A DNA stretch of 64,000 nt from CAVYTF01 sp963771435 (GCA_963771435.1 CAVYTF010000028.1:62001-126000), one strand, 5' to 3'. Shown: positions 25,228 through 34,418, numbered from the stretch's first letter. Program-made: numbers and translations. Notes: a model not told the origin generated them from the sequence alone.

Positions 25228-26232
25228 TTAATTATTCGCTCTTGTGCTTACACTGCAAGGCAATGTAGAGCCCGTGGCGTTTGCAGGCACTGCCAATTGA
25301 TAAATAGAAGGTATGGCAGGTATGAGCGATATTACGTAAGGGTCAGAACCTCCAAAAGCGCCCATATCAACGCCGCCTGCACCTGTGCCAATGGCCGGGG
25401 AGCCTGAAATGAGTTGATATTGTGCATCAGGTGAACTGCCGCCAACAAAAACACTTGAGGCGCTTGATGCAAAAATGTTGTTGTTTTTGCCTACGTAATT
25501 AGTGTCTGTAGTGCCTACCCATAGGTTGTTGGTTACATTAGAAGTATAGCCTGCATCGAATAAAAGGCCAGGTTCTGCAGAATTATAAAAGATATTGTTA
25601 CTGATAGCTGCATTATCTATTGTAAAATTTTGTCCACTACTAAAAATGGTATTGTTACTGAAGATAACGAGGTAAGCATTTTGACTGATCTCAACATAAT
25701 TTACATTACCCATGTTATTAATAATTGTAAATGTTGACTCCGGAACAGAAGGGTAGATGTAGAGGAAATTATTAAAGCTGAAATAGCATTGAGTAATAGT
25801 TATATGGTTTGATGTGCCCCCAATTTGGAATATTGACTGCACATAGCATCTTTGAAAAGTAAGATAGGTACAGGAATTTACCTGTATGCCTTGTGTACAT
25901 GTAATTTGAAATGTAGAACTGTCTGCGCCTGCGTTCACAGTAAGGCTGGTTATAACACCTGCATCAGTTTGGCTTTGAAGACCCGGATTTGATGTTAAGA
26001 AGGCTCCTAACCCAATCCATACTAACCTTTTTGTGGCGGTAACACTTCCGTAGTTGATAGGGGAAGCTTCCAGGTAAATGGTATCGCCTGCATTAGCACC
26101 GTCATGCGCAGCCTGCGCAGTAGTGAAATCAGCAGTGATGCCGGGAATGTTATTTACACGCCAGATCTTTGCATTGGCGTTTTGAAAAAAGAAAAGAGAA
26201 GCAACGGCCATGAGAATAAAAAGCGTTTTCAT
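25228..26232 (-). CDS. Secreted right-handed beta-helix-like protein
   Basis: The 334-residue protein starts with a signal peptide (to NANAKIW). It has regular short beta-rungs rich in Asn, Ile and Thr (TIINNMGNVNYVEIS, VIFSNNTIFSSGQN, ISNNIFYNSAEP), typical of a parallel beta-helix. The NIPGITADFTTAQAAHDGANAGDTIYL start matches the opening of many such surface proteins; written in parts, it contains DFTTAQAAHDGA and AGDTIYL. It lacks an obvious T9SS C-terminal domain and catalytic motif, so the role is unknown. It may be co-transcribed with the repeat protein after it. Confidence 0.75.
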   Translation of the reverse strand: MKTLFILMAVASLFFFQNANAKIWRVNNIPGITADFTTAQAAHDGANAGDTIYLEASPINYGSVTATKRLVWIGLGAFLTSNPGLQSQTDAGVITSLTVNAGADSSTFQITCTQGIQVNSCTYLTFQRCYVQSIFQIGGTSNHITITQCYFSFNNFLYIYPSVPESTFTIINNMGNVNYVEISQNAYLVIFSNNTIFSSGQNFTIDNAAISNNIFYNSAEPGLLFDAGYTSNVTNNLWVGTTDTNYVGKNNNIFASSASSVFVGGSSPDAQYQLISGSPAIGTGAGGVDMGAFGGSDPYVISLIPAIPSIYQLAVPANATGSTLPCSVSTRANN

Positions 26233-26378
26233 TTTTTTTAGTTTTGAAGTTTAATAATGTTGTTGACTGAATAATTACACTTCAAAATTTGGAAATGAAA
26301 CCCAATTATTTTTCGCCGTTTAATAAATGGCTAACCCCTTTTAATAAGTGGAAAGAATTGTCAATTCTCCATTCACCA

Positions 26379-26939
26379 TTACACCCTCGGCTTCCATGGA
26401 ATTTCATCCACGCCTGAAATATGCCCGATATATCTTGCCAGCACAAAAAGATGATCACTCAGGCGGTTCAGGTATTTTATCACCAATGGCTCTACAAATT
26501 CATCCTGTTGCTGCAGGTTCACGCAAGCCCGTTCCGCACGGCGGCAAACGCAGCGGGCAACATGAGCTGTAGAAACAGCCACACTTCCCCCCGGAAGTAT
26601 AAAGCTTTTCATCACAGGCAGCACTTCATTCATCGCATCAATTTCCTTCTCCAGTAAAACAACATCGCTCTCTTTCAGGTCAGGTATTTTTAGGCCGCTT
26701 TCTTTGTCCGGATCGCAGGCAAGCGAGGAGCCAATGGTGAACAGCCTGTCCTGTATTTCTTTCAGCGTGGCTTTAGTTTTTTCATCAGTCAAATAGTCGT
26801 TCACCAACCCAATGTACGAGTTCAGTTCATCCACCGTTCCGTAGCTTTCTATGCGGATATGGTTTTTAGGCACTTTTGTCCCGCCGATAAGCGAGGTCTT
26901 CCCCGCGTCCCCCGTTTTGGTATAAATCTTCATTGACAT
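26379..26939 (-). CDS. Cob(I)alamin adenosyltransferase, PduO/MMAB type
   Basis: The 186-residue protein matches PduO-type ATP:cob(I)alamin adenosyltransferases. It has MKIYTKTGDAGKTSLIGG (ATP-binding N-terminus), RIESYGTVDELNSYIGL, RLFTIGSSLA and the C-terminal RRAERACVNLQQ...VIKYLNRLSDHLFVLAR. It makes adenosylcobalamin from cob(I)alamin. The start could equally be the second Met (26933). It is monocistronic, and a user enzyme such as methylmalonyl-CoA mutase is not in the window. Confidence 0.94.
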   Translation of the reverse strand: MSMKIYTKTGDAGKTSLIGGTKVPKNHIRIESYGTVDELNSYIGLVNDYLTDEKTKATLKEIQDRLFTIGSSLACDPDKESGLKIPDLKESDVVLLEKEIDAMNEVLPVMKSFILPGGSVAVSTAHVARCVCRRAERACVNLQQQDEFVEPLVIKYLNRLSDHLFVLARYIGHISGVDEIPWKPRV

Positions 26940-26999
26940 GCTATTGTTTTTTTACAAAAGTCTTGTTTTTTTGGGAGGTAGGGGTGAGCAGTGAGAAGT

Positions 27000-27042
27000 A
27001 AAAATAAAAAATAAAAAGAACCGAGCCGATAGGCCCGATTCT
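27000..27042 (-). terminator. Intrinsic terminator after the SnoaL-like lipoprotein gene
   Basis: GAACCGAGCC (27019-27028) and GGCCCGATTC (27033-27042) pair over 10 bp (two G-U wobbles in the minus-strand RNA) around a GATA loop. On the minus strand the stem is followed by a T-rich run made of the AAATAAAA repeat. Confidence 0.8.
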
Positions 27043-27065
27043 CTTCAATAATTTTTCGCTACCAC

Positions 27066-27614
27066 TTATTTCTTCTTTGCATCTTTTTTATCCATCGGGG
27101 CCGGCGCAGCGGGCGGTGGCGGCGGGGCCATCATTTTCATCATCTCCGCCGGCTGCGAAAATTCCCAGTGCTCGGTCACTTTGCCGTTTTTATATTTTGT
27201 TACTTCTATGGGGTTGCTTTCGCCCTTGCTACCGGCGGCCATGCTCATAAAGGCGGTGGTGTTGGTCCAGGTAAAGTGTAACCATTGAAAAACGTATTGG
27301 CTGTCTGCGAGCACTTTTACCGTTTCCGCTTTCATGTCTTTAGAGGTTGCCATCATGCGTATGTAGGTGGCTTTGATGCTGTCCAGCCCTACTATGTCTT
27401 TGCCGTCAAAACTGGCGTGGTCAACACAATTCGGCGCCATGTAATTTCCAATGTTGGAAAAGTTGTTGGTAACGAACATATTGCTGATGGAATCGGCAAC
27501 AGCAATATTTTTAATGGCTGCAGAATCCGTTGGAGTGCTCATTGTGCCGCCGTTGTTGCAGGATGTGCCAAGGCAAACCGCCCCCGGTAACAGGAGGAGT
27601 AAAAGCTTTTTCAT
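27066..27614 (-). CDS. SnoaL/NTF2-like lipoprotein with proline-rich tail
   Basis: The 182-residue protein has a lipobox ending LGTSC (Cys19), a single NTF2-like/SnoaL-type domain (about 35-155; NYMAPNCVDHASFDGKDIVG, WLHFTWTNTTAF, YKNGKVTEHWEF) and a low-complexity tail PPPPPAAPAPMDKKDAKKK. Such domains form a cone-shaped pocket for small ligands and are sometimes enzymes; no catalytic claim is possible here. It is monocistronic with its own terminator. Confidence 0.72.
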   Translation of the reverse strand: MKKLLLLLLPGAVCLGTSCNNGGTMSTPTDSAAIKNIAVADSISNMFVTNNFSNIGNYMAPNCVDHASFDGKDIVGLDSIKATYIRMMATSKDMKAETVKVLADSQYVFQWLHFTWTNTTAFMSMAAGSKGESNPIEVTKYKNGKVTEHWEFSQPAEMMKMMAPPPPPAAPAPMDKKDAKKK

Positions 27615-27717
27615 TTGTTTTGATTTTTTTGTTTGAGGTGAGGAAATTTATTACAAAGTAAATATTTTTTTTGAATTTGGAAAGTTCTATTTATACTATT
27701 TGCTGCTAAAATACTCT

Positions 27718-28035
27718 CCTTGTATGAAACCGGACGGGCTTTGCACGAAACAGGAGACGCTTTGCACGAAACAGGAGACGCTTTGCATGAAACCGGAGGC
27801 ACTTTGCATGAAACAGGAGACGCTTTGTATGAAACGGGAGACACTTTGCATGAAACAGGAGACGCTTTGCATGGAACAGGAGACACTTTGTATGAAACGG
27901 GAGGTACTTTGCATGAAACTGGATAGGCATTGTATGAAAAAAGGCTGTCCTGCATTAAAGAAGGTGGTCTTGCATGAAAAAAGGTGGTTCTGCATGAAAA
28001 AAGGCGGTCTTGCATGGAAAAAGGCTGTCTTGCAT
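27718..28035. repeat. 21-bp minisatellite, 11 regular units plus degenerate 19-21 bp units
   Basis: Eleven units of exactly 21 bp run from 27718 to 27948, with core CTTTG[CT]ATGAAACAGGAG. Then come degenerate 19-21 bp units of the form CTTGCATGAAAAAAGG-TGGT up to about 28035. Because 21 is a multiple of three, several frames stay open on both strands, but the peptides are only repeats. No unique spacers separate the units. Confidence 0.9.
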
Positions 28036-28068
28036 GACGTTGGAGCCATGTCTTTTCTATGAATATGT

Positions 28069-28836
28069 CTAAAAGTGAAGATCTTTCTGGGGTGGTTTGG
28101 TAAATTTCAGGCTTAAAACTTCTTTTTTGGCTGTAGCACTTAAGGCCCTGTTGCCGGAAACATATTTTTTAACCTTGGCTTGGGTATCGTAAATGCCGGT
28201 TACGGGAAAATAAAGTGCTGTGTCGCGAACGGTGAGGGCGGTTTGGTAGGGGGTGTAAACGGGTTCAATAGCTTGGTTGAGGGCGCCGAGTGTGGCGGCA
28301 GTGGAGGTTAAGGCGGTAACCATCAGGTCGGGTTGATTGGTGATGTAGTTAGGTTCGCCCGCCAGCAGGGAAATAAAGTCGTTAAAGGCGGCGAGGCGCA
28401 TGTCGAAACTTTGCTGGGAAGTGCTGTGGGACTTTTTGGTAGGCTCCGGTGGGTTTACAGGGGGTGTAACGCCTTTGGGTTTTGGCGCCCTGTTGGTGCC
28501 TGCAATCTTTTTTTCCAGATTGAGGGCGGTTTGAAGGGTTGTAGCGGAAACACCGTCGCAGGAAGCAAGTTCATTGTAAGCGTCGCGTACAAGCTGGGGC
28601 AGATCAATAAAAGGCTGGTGGCGGGCATCTTCGGCGTCTTTGTATGGTTTTTGGGCTGGTGCAACTGCTTTTACAGAGGCATCACCTCCTGCTGCCTGTG
28701 GTGTCATAGCCTTGATGGCTAAATTGGGATTGGAGGGGTTGTAGGCTGTGCCATAGCCTGTGCAGGCTGCAATCATTTTGTTGAAGTTGGCTACATTCTT
28801 TGCGTGGCCTGTATCGGAGGTGCTGATCTTACTCAT
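28069..28836 (-). CDS. Conserved-looking hypothetical protein
   Basis: The 255-residue protein has no signal peptide and no domain I recognise. It is largely helical and Ala/Lys-rich, with a Pro-rich hinge (PKPKGVTPPVNPPEPTKK, about 118-135) that separates two halves. The motifs NFNKMIAACTGYGTAYNPS near the start and LYFPVTGIYDTQAKVKKYV near the end are notable. Normal codon use and a single long frame support it being real. The 21-bp minisatellite begins shortly after its stop. Confidence 0.65.
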   Translation of the reverse strand: MSKISTSDTGHAKNVANFNKMIAACTGYGTAYNPSNPNLAIKAMTPQAAGGDASVKAVAPAQKPYKDAEDARHQPFIDLPQLVRDAYNELASCDGVSATTLQTALNLEKKIAGTNRAPKPKGVTPPVNPPEPTKKSHSTSQQSFDMRLAAFNDFISLLAGEPNYITNQPDLMVTALTSTAATLGALNQAIEPVYTPYQTALTVRDTALYFPVTGIYDTQAKVKKYVSGNRALSATAKKEVLSLKFTKPPQKDLHF

Positions 28837-29050
28837 TTAGTTTGTAGCTTTAAATTTGTTGTTTGTAGTTGCTAAATGTGAGGATAAAAGTAGTAAATAA
28901 TTTTATTGAACAAATAATTTTGGAAGAGAATTTTTTTGAGGGGTAGATTTGAAGGGTGAGGAGTTGCTCACAGATTTTTTGATTTAGAGGGATTGAAGAA
29001 GGCCGATAGCGATTAAGGCATTTTTTCGTTTATACTTATAAATAGAAAGC

Positions 29051-29443
29051 ATGAAAAATATTTTGTTATTAGCAGTTTTACTTTATGGGATTAATGCTAA
29101 GGCACAAGATTCTATAAAAGGCAATCAATACCATTTAAAGGCAAGGATAATTAACACCTTAGATTTACCGGGCCCTGATTGCGGCTATTTTGCTTTTGCA
29201 ACGGTTATAGAATTTGAAATAATAAAATTTTCGGATTCTGCTTATTCTTTAAAAAATGTTCCTATAATTTTCACTTGTCCTGAATTTTATGGGAAAGACT
29301 TTTTTAAAGTAGGAATGATATATAATATTAAACTTGCCGATGAAAATCAAGCACAGTTTGGTTGGACAATTATAAATAAGGGAGTATTAAATAAGTATGA
29401 TTGTAAAAAAGAATTTTGGGCAATTGATGCGAAAAAAAATTAG
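29051..29443 (+). CDS. Small secreted hypothetical protein
   Basis: The 130-residue protein has a clear signal peptide (MKNILLLAVLLYGINAKAQ) and a mature part of alternating beta-like stretches with three cysteines (PDCGYF, FTCPEFYG, KYDCKKEF). I recognise no family. It is flanked by minus-strand genes and is probably monocistronic. Confidence 0.65.
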   Translation: MKNILLLAVLLYGINAKAQDSIKGNQYHLKARIINTLDLPGPDCGYFAFATVIEFEIIKFSDSAYSLKNVPIIFTCPEFYGKDFFKVGMIYNIKLADENQAQFGWTIINKGVLNKYDCKKEFWAIDAKKN

Positions 29444-29490
29444 ATTATCCCAACTGGTTATCGTTGTTGAAGATTTAGAATATTAAAGGG

Positions 29491-29590
29491 CTATTGCATC
29501 CGCAGGCTGAAGCTTAATGGATAGAAGAACGATGAACGGATTGCGACGCCATGATGCTCAACCGGAGTACTGATGCTGGTACCAAAAAAA
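29491..29590 (-). pseudogene. Possible C-terminal remnant of a lost gene
   Basis: On the minus strand, a frame that overlaps the end of the ABC ATPase gene and has no start codon reads FFGTSISTPVEHHGVAIRSS and then FFYPLSFSLRMQ-stop. The alternating pattern looks like the final strands of an outer membrane barrel. It is short and could be chance. Confidence 0.25.
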
Positions 29591-29593
29591 CTT

Positions 29594-30301
29594 TTAATGG
29601 CTGATGGACATGGAGCCTTCTTTGATGCGGTCGGTTTCTACTAATCCATCCCTAAGGCGCACGACGCGCTTGGCATAATCGGCGATGTCTTCTTCGTGAG
29701 TTACGACTACTACGGTGTTTCCAGCGGCTTGTATCTTCCCGAAAATTTCCATCACTTCTATAGAGGTTTTTGTGTCAAGGTTCCCAGTAGGTTCGTCCGC
29801 AAGCAGCAGGGCGGGGTTGTTAACCAGGGCGCGCGCAATGGCCACACGCTGCATCTGGCCGCCGCTCATTTCGTTGGGCTTATGGTGGCTGCGGTCTTCA
29901 AGGCCTACTTTTCGCAGGGATTCCATGGCGCGTTCCATTCTTTCTTTTTTGCCAACGCCTGCATAGATCAATGGCAGTGCTACATTTTCAACAGCAGAAA
30001 GGCGAGGCAACAAATTGAACTGCTGAAATACAAAACCTATTTCTGTGTTGCGCACGCTTGCAAGATCATCATCGGCCATTTTGCTTACATCTTTATCATT
30101 GAGCACGTAGGCGCCGCCTGTTGGTGTGTCAAGGCAACCCAGGATGTTCATGAGTGTACTCTTGCCGCTGCCTGAAGGCCCCATCAATGCTACATATTCA
30201 TTTTTAAAGATGTCAAGCGAAATGCCCTTAAGAACAGGCACGGCAAGGCTTCCCATGAAATAGCTTTTCTCTAATTTATCAAGATGTATGATCGGGTGCA
30301 T
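29594..30301 (-). CDS. ABC transporter ATP-binding protein, MacB/LolD family
   Basis: The 235-residue ATPase has Walker A GPSGSGKST (41-49), Q-loop FVFQQFNLLPRL, signature MSGGQMQRVAIARAL, Walker B LLLADEPTGNLD and H-loop VTHE. MacB-type ATPases drive mechanotransmission by FtsX-fold permeases, for export or lipoprotein handling rather than classic uptake. No permease gene is adjacent. gatC lies just upstream on the same strand with a 31-bp gap. It is a different protein from the lolD-type ATPase at 22699. Confidence 0.9.
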   Translation of the reverse strand: MHPIIHLDKLEKSYFMGSLAVPVLKGISLDIFKNEYVALMGPSGSGKSTLMNILGCLDTPTGGAYVLNDKDVSKMADDDLASVRNTEIGFVFQQFNLLPRLSAVENVALPLIYAGVGKKERMERAMESLRKVGLEDRSHHKPNEMSGGQMQRVAIARALVNNPALLLADEPTGNLDTKTSIEVMEIFGKIQAAGNTVVVVTHEEDIADYAKRVVRLRDGLVETDRIKEGSMSISH

Positions 30302-30332
30302 GATATTACTGTTTGTTGTCTTTAGTTTGTAG

Positions 30333-30623
30333 TTATTTGCTTATCACTTTGGGCACTTTGAAGAATTGGCCATCTGTTACGGGGGCATTTAGCAAAGCTT
30401 CTTTGCGGGTGACAGAACCCTGCACTTCATCTTCGCGGAATACATTTGTATTTGGGGTGATGAAAAGCAAAGGTTCAACCCCATCGGTATTTACTTCTTT
30501 GAGCTTATCTACAAATGCGATCATGCTTTGCAGGTCTTTCTTCAAAGCTTCTTTTTCATCATCATCAAACTGAAGCCTCGCAAGATGGGCAAGATGATCA
30601 ACTAATGCCGTAGTTACTTCCAT
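30333..30623 (-). CDS. gatC: Asp-tRNA(Asn)/Glu-tRNA(Gln) amidotransferase subunit C
   Basis: The 96-residue protein matches GatC over its length: VDHLAHLARLQFDDDEKEAL, LQSMIAFVDKLKEVNTDGVEP and the C-terminal REDEV..SVTRKEALLNAP..GQFFKVPKVI. It clamps GatA and GatB together in the amidotransferase that corrects misacylated tRNAs. gatA and gatB are elsewhere, as is usual in Bacteroidota. Confidence 0.93.
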   Translation of the reverse strand: MEVTTALVDHLAHLARLQFDDDEKEALKKDLQSMIAFVDKLKEVNTDGVEPLLFITPNTNVFREDEVQGSVTRKEALLNAPVTDGQFFKVPKVISK

Positions 30624-30724
30624 GTGAACAAAAATAGTACAAACAATAAGTTTGAGCGGCCGGAATTTATAGCAACGGTAAATTTCAATTAAGAAAAGAA
30701 AATATAGACATAAAATAACGGCTA

Positions 30725-32413
30725 TTACCAGAATAAAGCATACAGAGCGGCAATTATGCCGGTTGCGATCAATGCGCCGGCAATAAAACCGGGTGATAAG
30801 CGAAACATTGTTTTGTCAACGATCAAAGCCTTCTCTTCTGCTGTCTTACGGTTTTGGATCATGCTGATAATGTACATGACGATGATGCAGGCGATAAAGA
30901 CGAAACTCATCCTGTCAAGAAAGGGTATTTCATAAATGCCTGCTGCATTTGTCTTGGAAAAACCATAAGGCGCGAGAAAGGAGAGGTTGGCAAACTGTGG
31001 CAGGAATTTTAAGATAATAGAAAAAACTAGCCCGCCGATGGTAGCAAAGAGTGCAGCATCTGAAGTGGTTTTTTTCCAGAAGAAGCCAAGGATGAACATG
31101 GCGAAAATGCCGGGTGAGAAGAAGCCTGTGTATTCCTGTATGTATTGGAAACCCTGCTTGCCTTCGCCCATGAGTTGTTCGCCAATGACAAGTGCTAATA
31201 GTACTGCTAAAAACATGGCAACGACTACTGTCCATTTGCCTACAACCACTAATTTCTTCTCTTCTGCATTCTTGTTGATGGCTTTCTTATAAATATCTAA
31301 GGTGAAGATGGTAGCTATGCTGTTTGCCTTGCCTGCGAGGGATGCTACGATAGCTGCGGTCAAAGCCGCAAACGCAAGCCCTTTAAGGCCTGCTGGCAAT
31401 AGATTGAGTAAAGAAGGATAGGCTTTATTTACATCAACGATGCCTTTTGAATCCAGCATTTGTGTTTGAAAAAAGCCACGCTGGTGTAACACATAAGCTG
31501 CAATGCCGGGGATAACAACAATCACCGGCATTAATATTTTTAAGAATGAAGCAAAGAGCAAGCCGCTGCGTGCAGTCTTTAGATCTGCACCGAGGGCGCG
31601 CTGTGTGATGTATTGGTTGCATCCCCAGTAATTAAGGTTAGCGATCCACAAACCACCAAGCAAAACACTTAGGCCGGGAAGGTCCATGTAATTGGGGTTG
31701 TCGCGTTTTAATATCATGTGGAAATGGTCGTCTGCAATTTGTTTCAATTGTACAAAGCCATTTAGAAGGCCTGGATGGCCGGAGTCTTTGGAGATGAGAT
31801 TTAGTGCTATATAAGTTGCTGCCAAGCCCCCTAATATCAGGAAGAAAACCTGTATCACATCCGTGTAGCCTATCACTTTCATGCCTCCTAAGGTTATTAC
31901 AATTGCGAAAATGGAAAGCAAACCAATGCAGACATAAATGTTTAATCCTGAAATGCCGCTTACTGCCAGGGCGCCGAGGTAGAGAATGGACATGAGGTTG
32001 ACCACTACATACAGCAACAGCCAGAAGATGGCCATAACCATCGCCACTGTTGAGTTGTAGCGCTCGCTCAGGAACTGGGGCATGGTATATATCTTATTCT
32101 TAAGATAGACAGGAATAAAAAATATAGCGACGATAATGAGTGTGGCGGAAGCCATCCATTCATAGCTGGCGATGGCAAGGCCTATTTTGAAGCCGCTGCC
32201 GCTGGTGCCAATGAATTGCTCTGCAGAGATATTAGAAGCGATAAGCGATGCTCCAATGGCCCACCATGTTAATGAACCTTCTGCCAGGAAATAATCTTTG
32301 GAAGCGGAATGGGCTGCGGACTTTTTCTTTTTATAAACCCACCAACCGTAAGAAGCGACAACAAGGAAGTAAAACAGGAATACCAGATAATCGGGGCGCT
32401 GCAATGTTTGCAT
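30725..32413 (-). CDS. Sodium/solute symporter (SSS/SLC5 family)
   Basis: The 562-residue integral membrane protein has about 14 membrane segments. Family features include SLTWWAIGASLIASNISAEQ near TM1, GTSGSGFKIGLA, GGMKVIGYTDVIQ and the central GLKGLAFAALTAAIVASLAGKANS. It resembles the SGLT-like branch that imports sugars or related solutes with Na+. The substrate cannot be set from sequence. It is the only gene in its transcription unit, and the 11-bp repeat locus lies upstream of its start. Confidence 0.9.
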   Translation of the reverse strand: MQTLQRPDYLVFLFYFLVVASYGWWVYKKKKSAAHSASKDYFLAEGSLTWWAIGASLIASNISAEQFIGTSGSGFKIGLAIASYEWMASATLIIVAIFFIPVYLKNKIYTMPQFLSERYNSTVAMVMAIFWLLLYVVVNLMSILYLGALAVSGISGLNIYVCIGLLSIFAIVITLGGMKVIGYTDVIQVFFLILGGLAATYIALNLISKDSGHPGLLNGFVQLKQIADDHFHMILKRDNPNYMDLPGLSVLLGGLWIANLNYWGCNQYITQRALGADLKTARSGLLFASFLKILMPVIVVIPGIAAYVLHQRGFFQTQMLDSKGIVDVNKAYPSLLNLLPAGLKGLAFAALTAAIVASLAGKANSIATIFTLDIYKKAINKNAEEKKLVVVGKWTVVVAMFLAVLLALVIGEQLMGEGKQGFQYIQEYTGFFSPGIFAMFILGFFWKKTTSDAALFATIGGLVFSIILKFLPQFANLSFLAPYGFSKTNAAGIYEIPFLDRMSFVFIACIIVMYIISMIQNRKTAEEKALIVDKTMFRLSPGFIAGALIATGIIAALYALFW

Positions 32414-32544
32414 GGGCGAGTTTTTTTGAGCCGTTAGAAATATTTGGTAAATATCATATAAAATAAATAATAAGCTTCATCCGGGGGAATAAAATAGGTG
32501 TAAGCCCTGGAAATTGACCTTTTGATGCTTGCATTATGGCTTTG

Positions 32545-32678
32545 TAATGGGGTTGATATGGCTTTACCATGCCTTTGGCAGGGCTTCGGCAGGGGTGTGG
32601 CAGGGAGTTGGGATGGAGTTAAATCAGTATAAGTTCAGTATAAGTACAGTATAACTTCAGTATAAGTACGGTATAAGT
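32545..32678. repeat. G-rich segment followed by five 11-bp tandem repeats
   Basis: 32560-32620 is G-rich and shares CCATGCCTTTGGNAGGGCTT with the locus at 1883-1902. Five 11-bp units (TCAGTATAAGT type) follow at 32624-32634, 32635-32645, 32646-32656, 32657-32667 and 32668-32678. The locus lies between the symporter start and the ispE stop. Confidence 0.75.
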
Positions 32679-32722
32679 GGTGAGTGGGGAATGGTGAGTA
32701 ATGAAATTTTTGAATCATTATG

Positions 32723-33562
32723 TTATTTTGTCTCTATTTCTCTGACAAAATAATCATTAGGGAAAATAGTTGGGCCGAGGGTTTGGGATCGAGGGAAAAT
32801 GCCAAAACAGGTGCTGCCGCTGCCGCTCATGGAGGCATAGAGTGCGCCATGTTGATAGAGTTGTTGCTTAATGTTTTTGATAAGAGGGTGAGAATCAAAT
32901 ACTATTTCTTCAAAATCATTTATAAGTTCGGCTTTCCATGTTTCGATCGGTTGATGGATGATGGTTTTAATACTCTTTATGGGAGTCCGTGGTTTTATTT
33001 GAGCAAAAGCTTCGCTTGTGTTTATATGGATATTTGGGTTGATAATTAAGAATTTATAAGCAGACAGGTCAAGGTTTATCTTTTCTAAAACTTCGCCGCG
33101 GCTTTGGGCAAAACAAGGCTGGTTGATGATGAAAAAAGGGCAATCGCTGCCAAGCTGTAAGGCATAATTAATTAATTGAGTTGATGATAAGCCCAATTGA
33201 AATTTCTTATTTAATAACTGTAAAACAAAAGCGCCGTCTGCGCTGCCGCCACCAAGCCCCGCGCCGATGGGAATGGCTTTGTGGAGGTGCATTGCGATGG
33301 CTGGCAACTGGGGGAAATCTTTCTTTAAAAGATGGTAGGCTTTGATACACAGGTTGTTTTCTTCATCAGAAACAACGGGCAAACCTGAGCCGGTAAAAAG
33401 TAGCCCTGATGGTTGATGACCGGTTGCCGGTTGTTTAATTATTTCAACAGCATCATTTATTTTAATGGGGTAGAAAACCGTTTCTATATCATGGTAGCCA
33501 TCCTGCCGTTTTTGGATAATATTAAGCCCGAGATTTATCTTGCAGTTGGGGAAGGAAACCAT
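32723..33562 (-). CDS. ispE: 4-diphosphocytidyl-2-C-methyl-D-erythritol kinase
   Basis: The 279-residue GHMP kinase begins FPNCKINLGLNIIQKRQDGYH and carries the ATP-binding PIGAGLGGGSADGAFV (98-113) and a C-terminal MSGSGSTCFGIF. It phosphorylates CDP-methylerythritol in the MEP isoprenoid pathway. ispH of the same pathway lies 2.3 kb away but is not in the same operon. Confidence 0.93.
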   Translation of the reverse strand: MVSFPNCKINLGLNIIQKRQDGYHDIETVFYPIKINDAVEIIKQPATGHQPSGLLFTGSGLPVVSDEENNLCIKAYHLLKKDFPQLPAIAMHLHKAIPIGAGLGGGSADGAFVLQLLNKKFQLGLSSTQLINYALQLGSDCPFFIINQPCFAQSRGEVLEKINLDLSAYKFLIINPNIHINTSEAFAQIKPRTPIKSIKTIIHQPIETWKAELINDFEEIVFDSHPLIKNIKQQLYQHGALYASMSGSGSTCFGIFPRSQTLGPTIFPNDYFVREIETK

Positions 33563-33680
33563 GTAACAGGGTTAGAGCGTTGATTTTATGAATCATAAGG
33601 GGATGTCAATTTGATGGTTGATGAGCAGCAGGTATTTCATTTCATCAGAATCAAATAAAACCTTTAATCCCGTTTCTATC

Positions 33681-34265
33681 TTATTTTCTTTTATTCATCT
33701 CATCGCGGATGGCGATGGCGCGGATATAATCTTCATGCTCAAGCACTTCTTTGAGTAAGGTTTCTAATTCGTCCATGTTCATTTTACTCATGTCTTCGCG
33801 CTGGCTGCCCGGCTCATCCAACGATATTTCTCCTTTTTTCTTTAGTTGGGCACTGTCTTCCATCAGTATTCCTGCATTCTCCAGAATATTCTCAAAAGTA
33901 TAAATAGGGCAACCAAAACGCACTGCTAAGGCGAGGGCGTCACTGGTGCGGCTGTCAATTTCCACCGTGTCGTGCTCACTAACGCAAACGAGCTTTGAAT
34001 AAAAAATGCCTTCCTGCAAATCGTTGATAACTATTTCCATGAGTTCTACATTGAAGGCGTTCATAAAGTTCTTCATAAGGTCGTGTGTGAGCGGGCGGCT
34101 GGGTTTCATGCGTTCCAAAGCAACAGCAATAGCCTGTGCCTCAAAACCGCCGATAACAATGGGCAGGCGGCGCAAACCATTCAGTTCGCCAAGCACCACT
34201 GCATAAGAGTGTGTTTGCGTGATGCTGTGCGACAATGCTATTATTTCCAATTCTATCTTCTTCAT
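33681..34265 (-). CDS. DUF151 (bifunctional nuclease) domain protein with C-terminal UVR-like motif
   Basis: The 194-residue protein has a DUF151 domain (about 1-140): VVLGELNGLRRLPIVIGGFEAQ and DSRTSDALALAVRFGCPIYT. A UvrB/UvrC-like motif follows (about 158-190, LETLLKEVLEHEDYIRAIAIRDE). DUF151 proteins have been reported with DNase and RNase activity in plants and actinobacteria; the role in Bacteroidota is open. The start at 34265 is well placed for the domain. Confidence 0.88.
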   Translation of the reverse strand: MKKIELEIIALSHSITQTHSYAVVLGELNGLRRLPIVIGGFEAQAIAVALERMKPSRPLTHDLMKNFMNAFNVELMEIVINDLQEGIFYSKLVCVSEHDTVEIDSRTSDALALAVRFGCPIYTFENILENAGILMEDSAQLKKKGEISLDEPGSQREDMSKMNMDELETLLKEVLEHEDYIRAIAIRDEMNKRK

Positions 34266-34350
34266 ACGTCACAAAAATAGAGAAAAATATATTGTTAGTT
34301 TATTCTTCAATTTGATAATAAGAACAATTAATTAAAACGGGTTGGGGGCG

Positions 34351-34418
34351 GTAAAATAAAAAGTAAAAAGTAAAAAGTAAAAAATAAAAAATAAAAAGTA
34401 AAAAATAAAAAGTAAAAA
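34351..34418. repeat. AAAAGTAAAAAAT simple repeat
   Basis: A 68-bp run of AAAAAGT and AAAAAAT heptamers lies between the DUF151 gene and yebC. It is the longest of three arrays of this type in the window. Confidence 0.8.

Noticed and set aside
27718..28035. CRISPR array
   Set aside because: The 21-bp units follow each other with no unique spacers and no cas genes are present. The same holds for the arrays at 50351 and 59536.
27611..28062. Open frames on both strands through the 21-bp array
   Set aside because: Frames stay open only because the unit length is a multiple of three; the peptides are pure repeats without start context.
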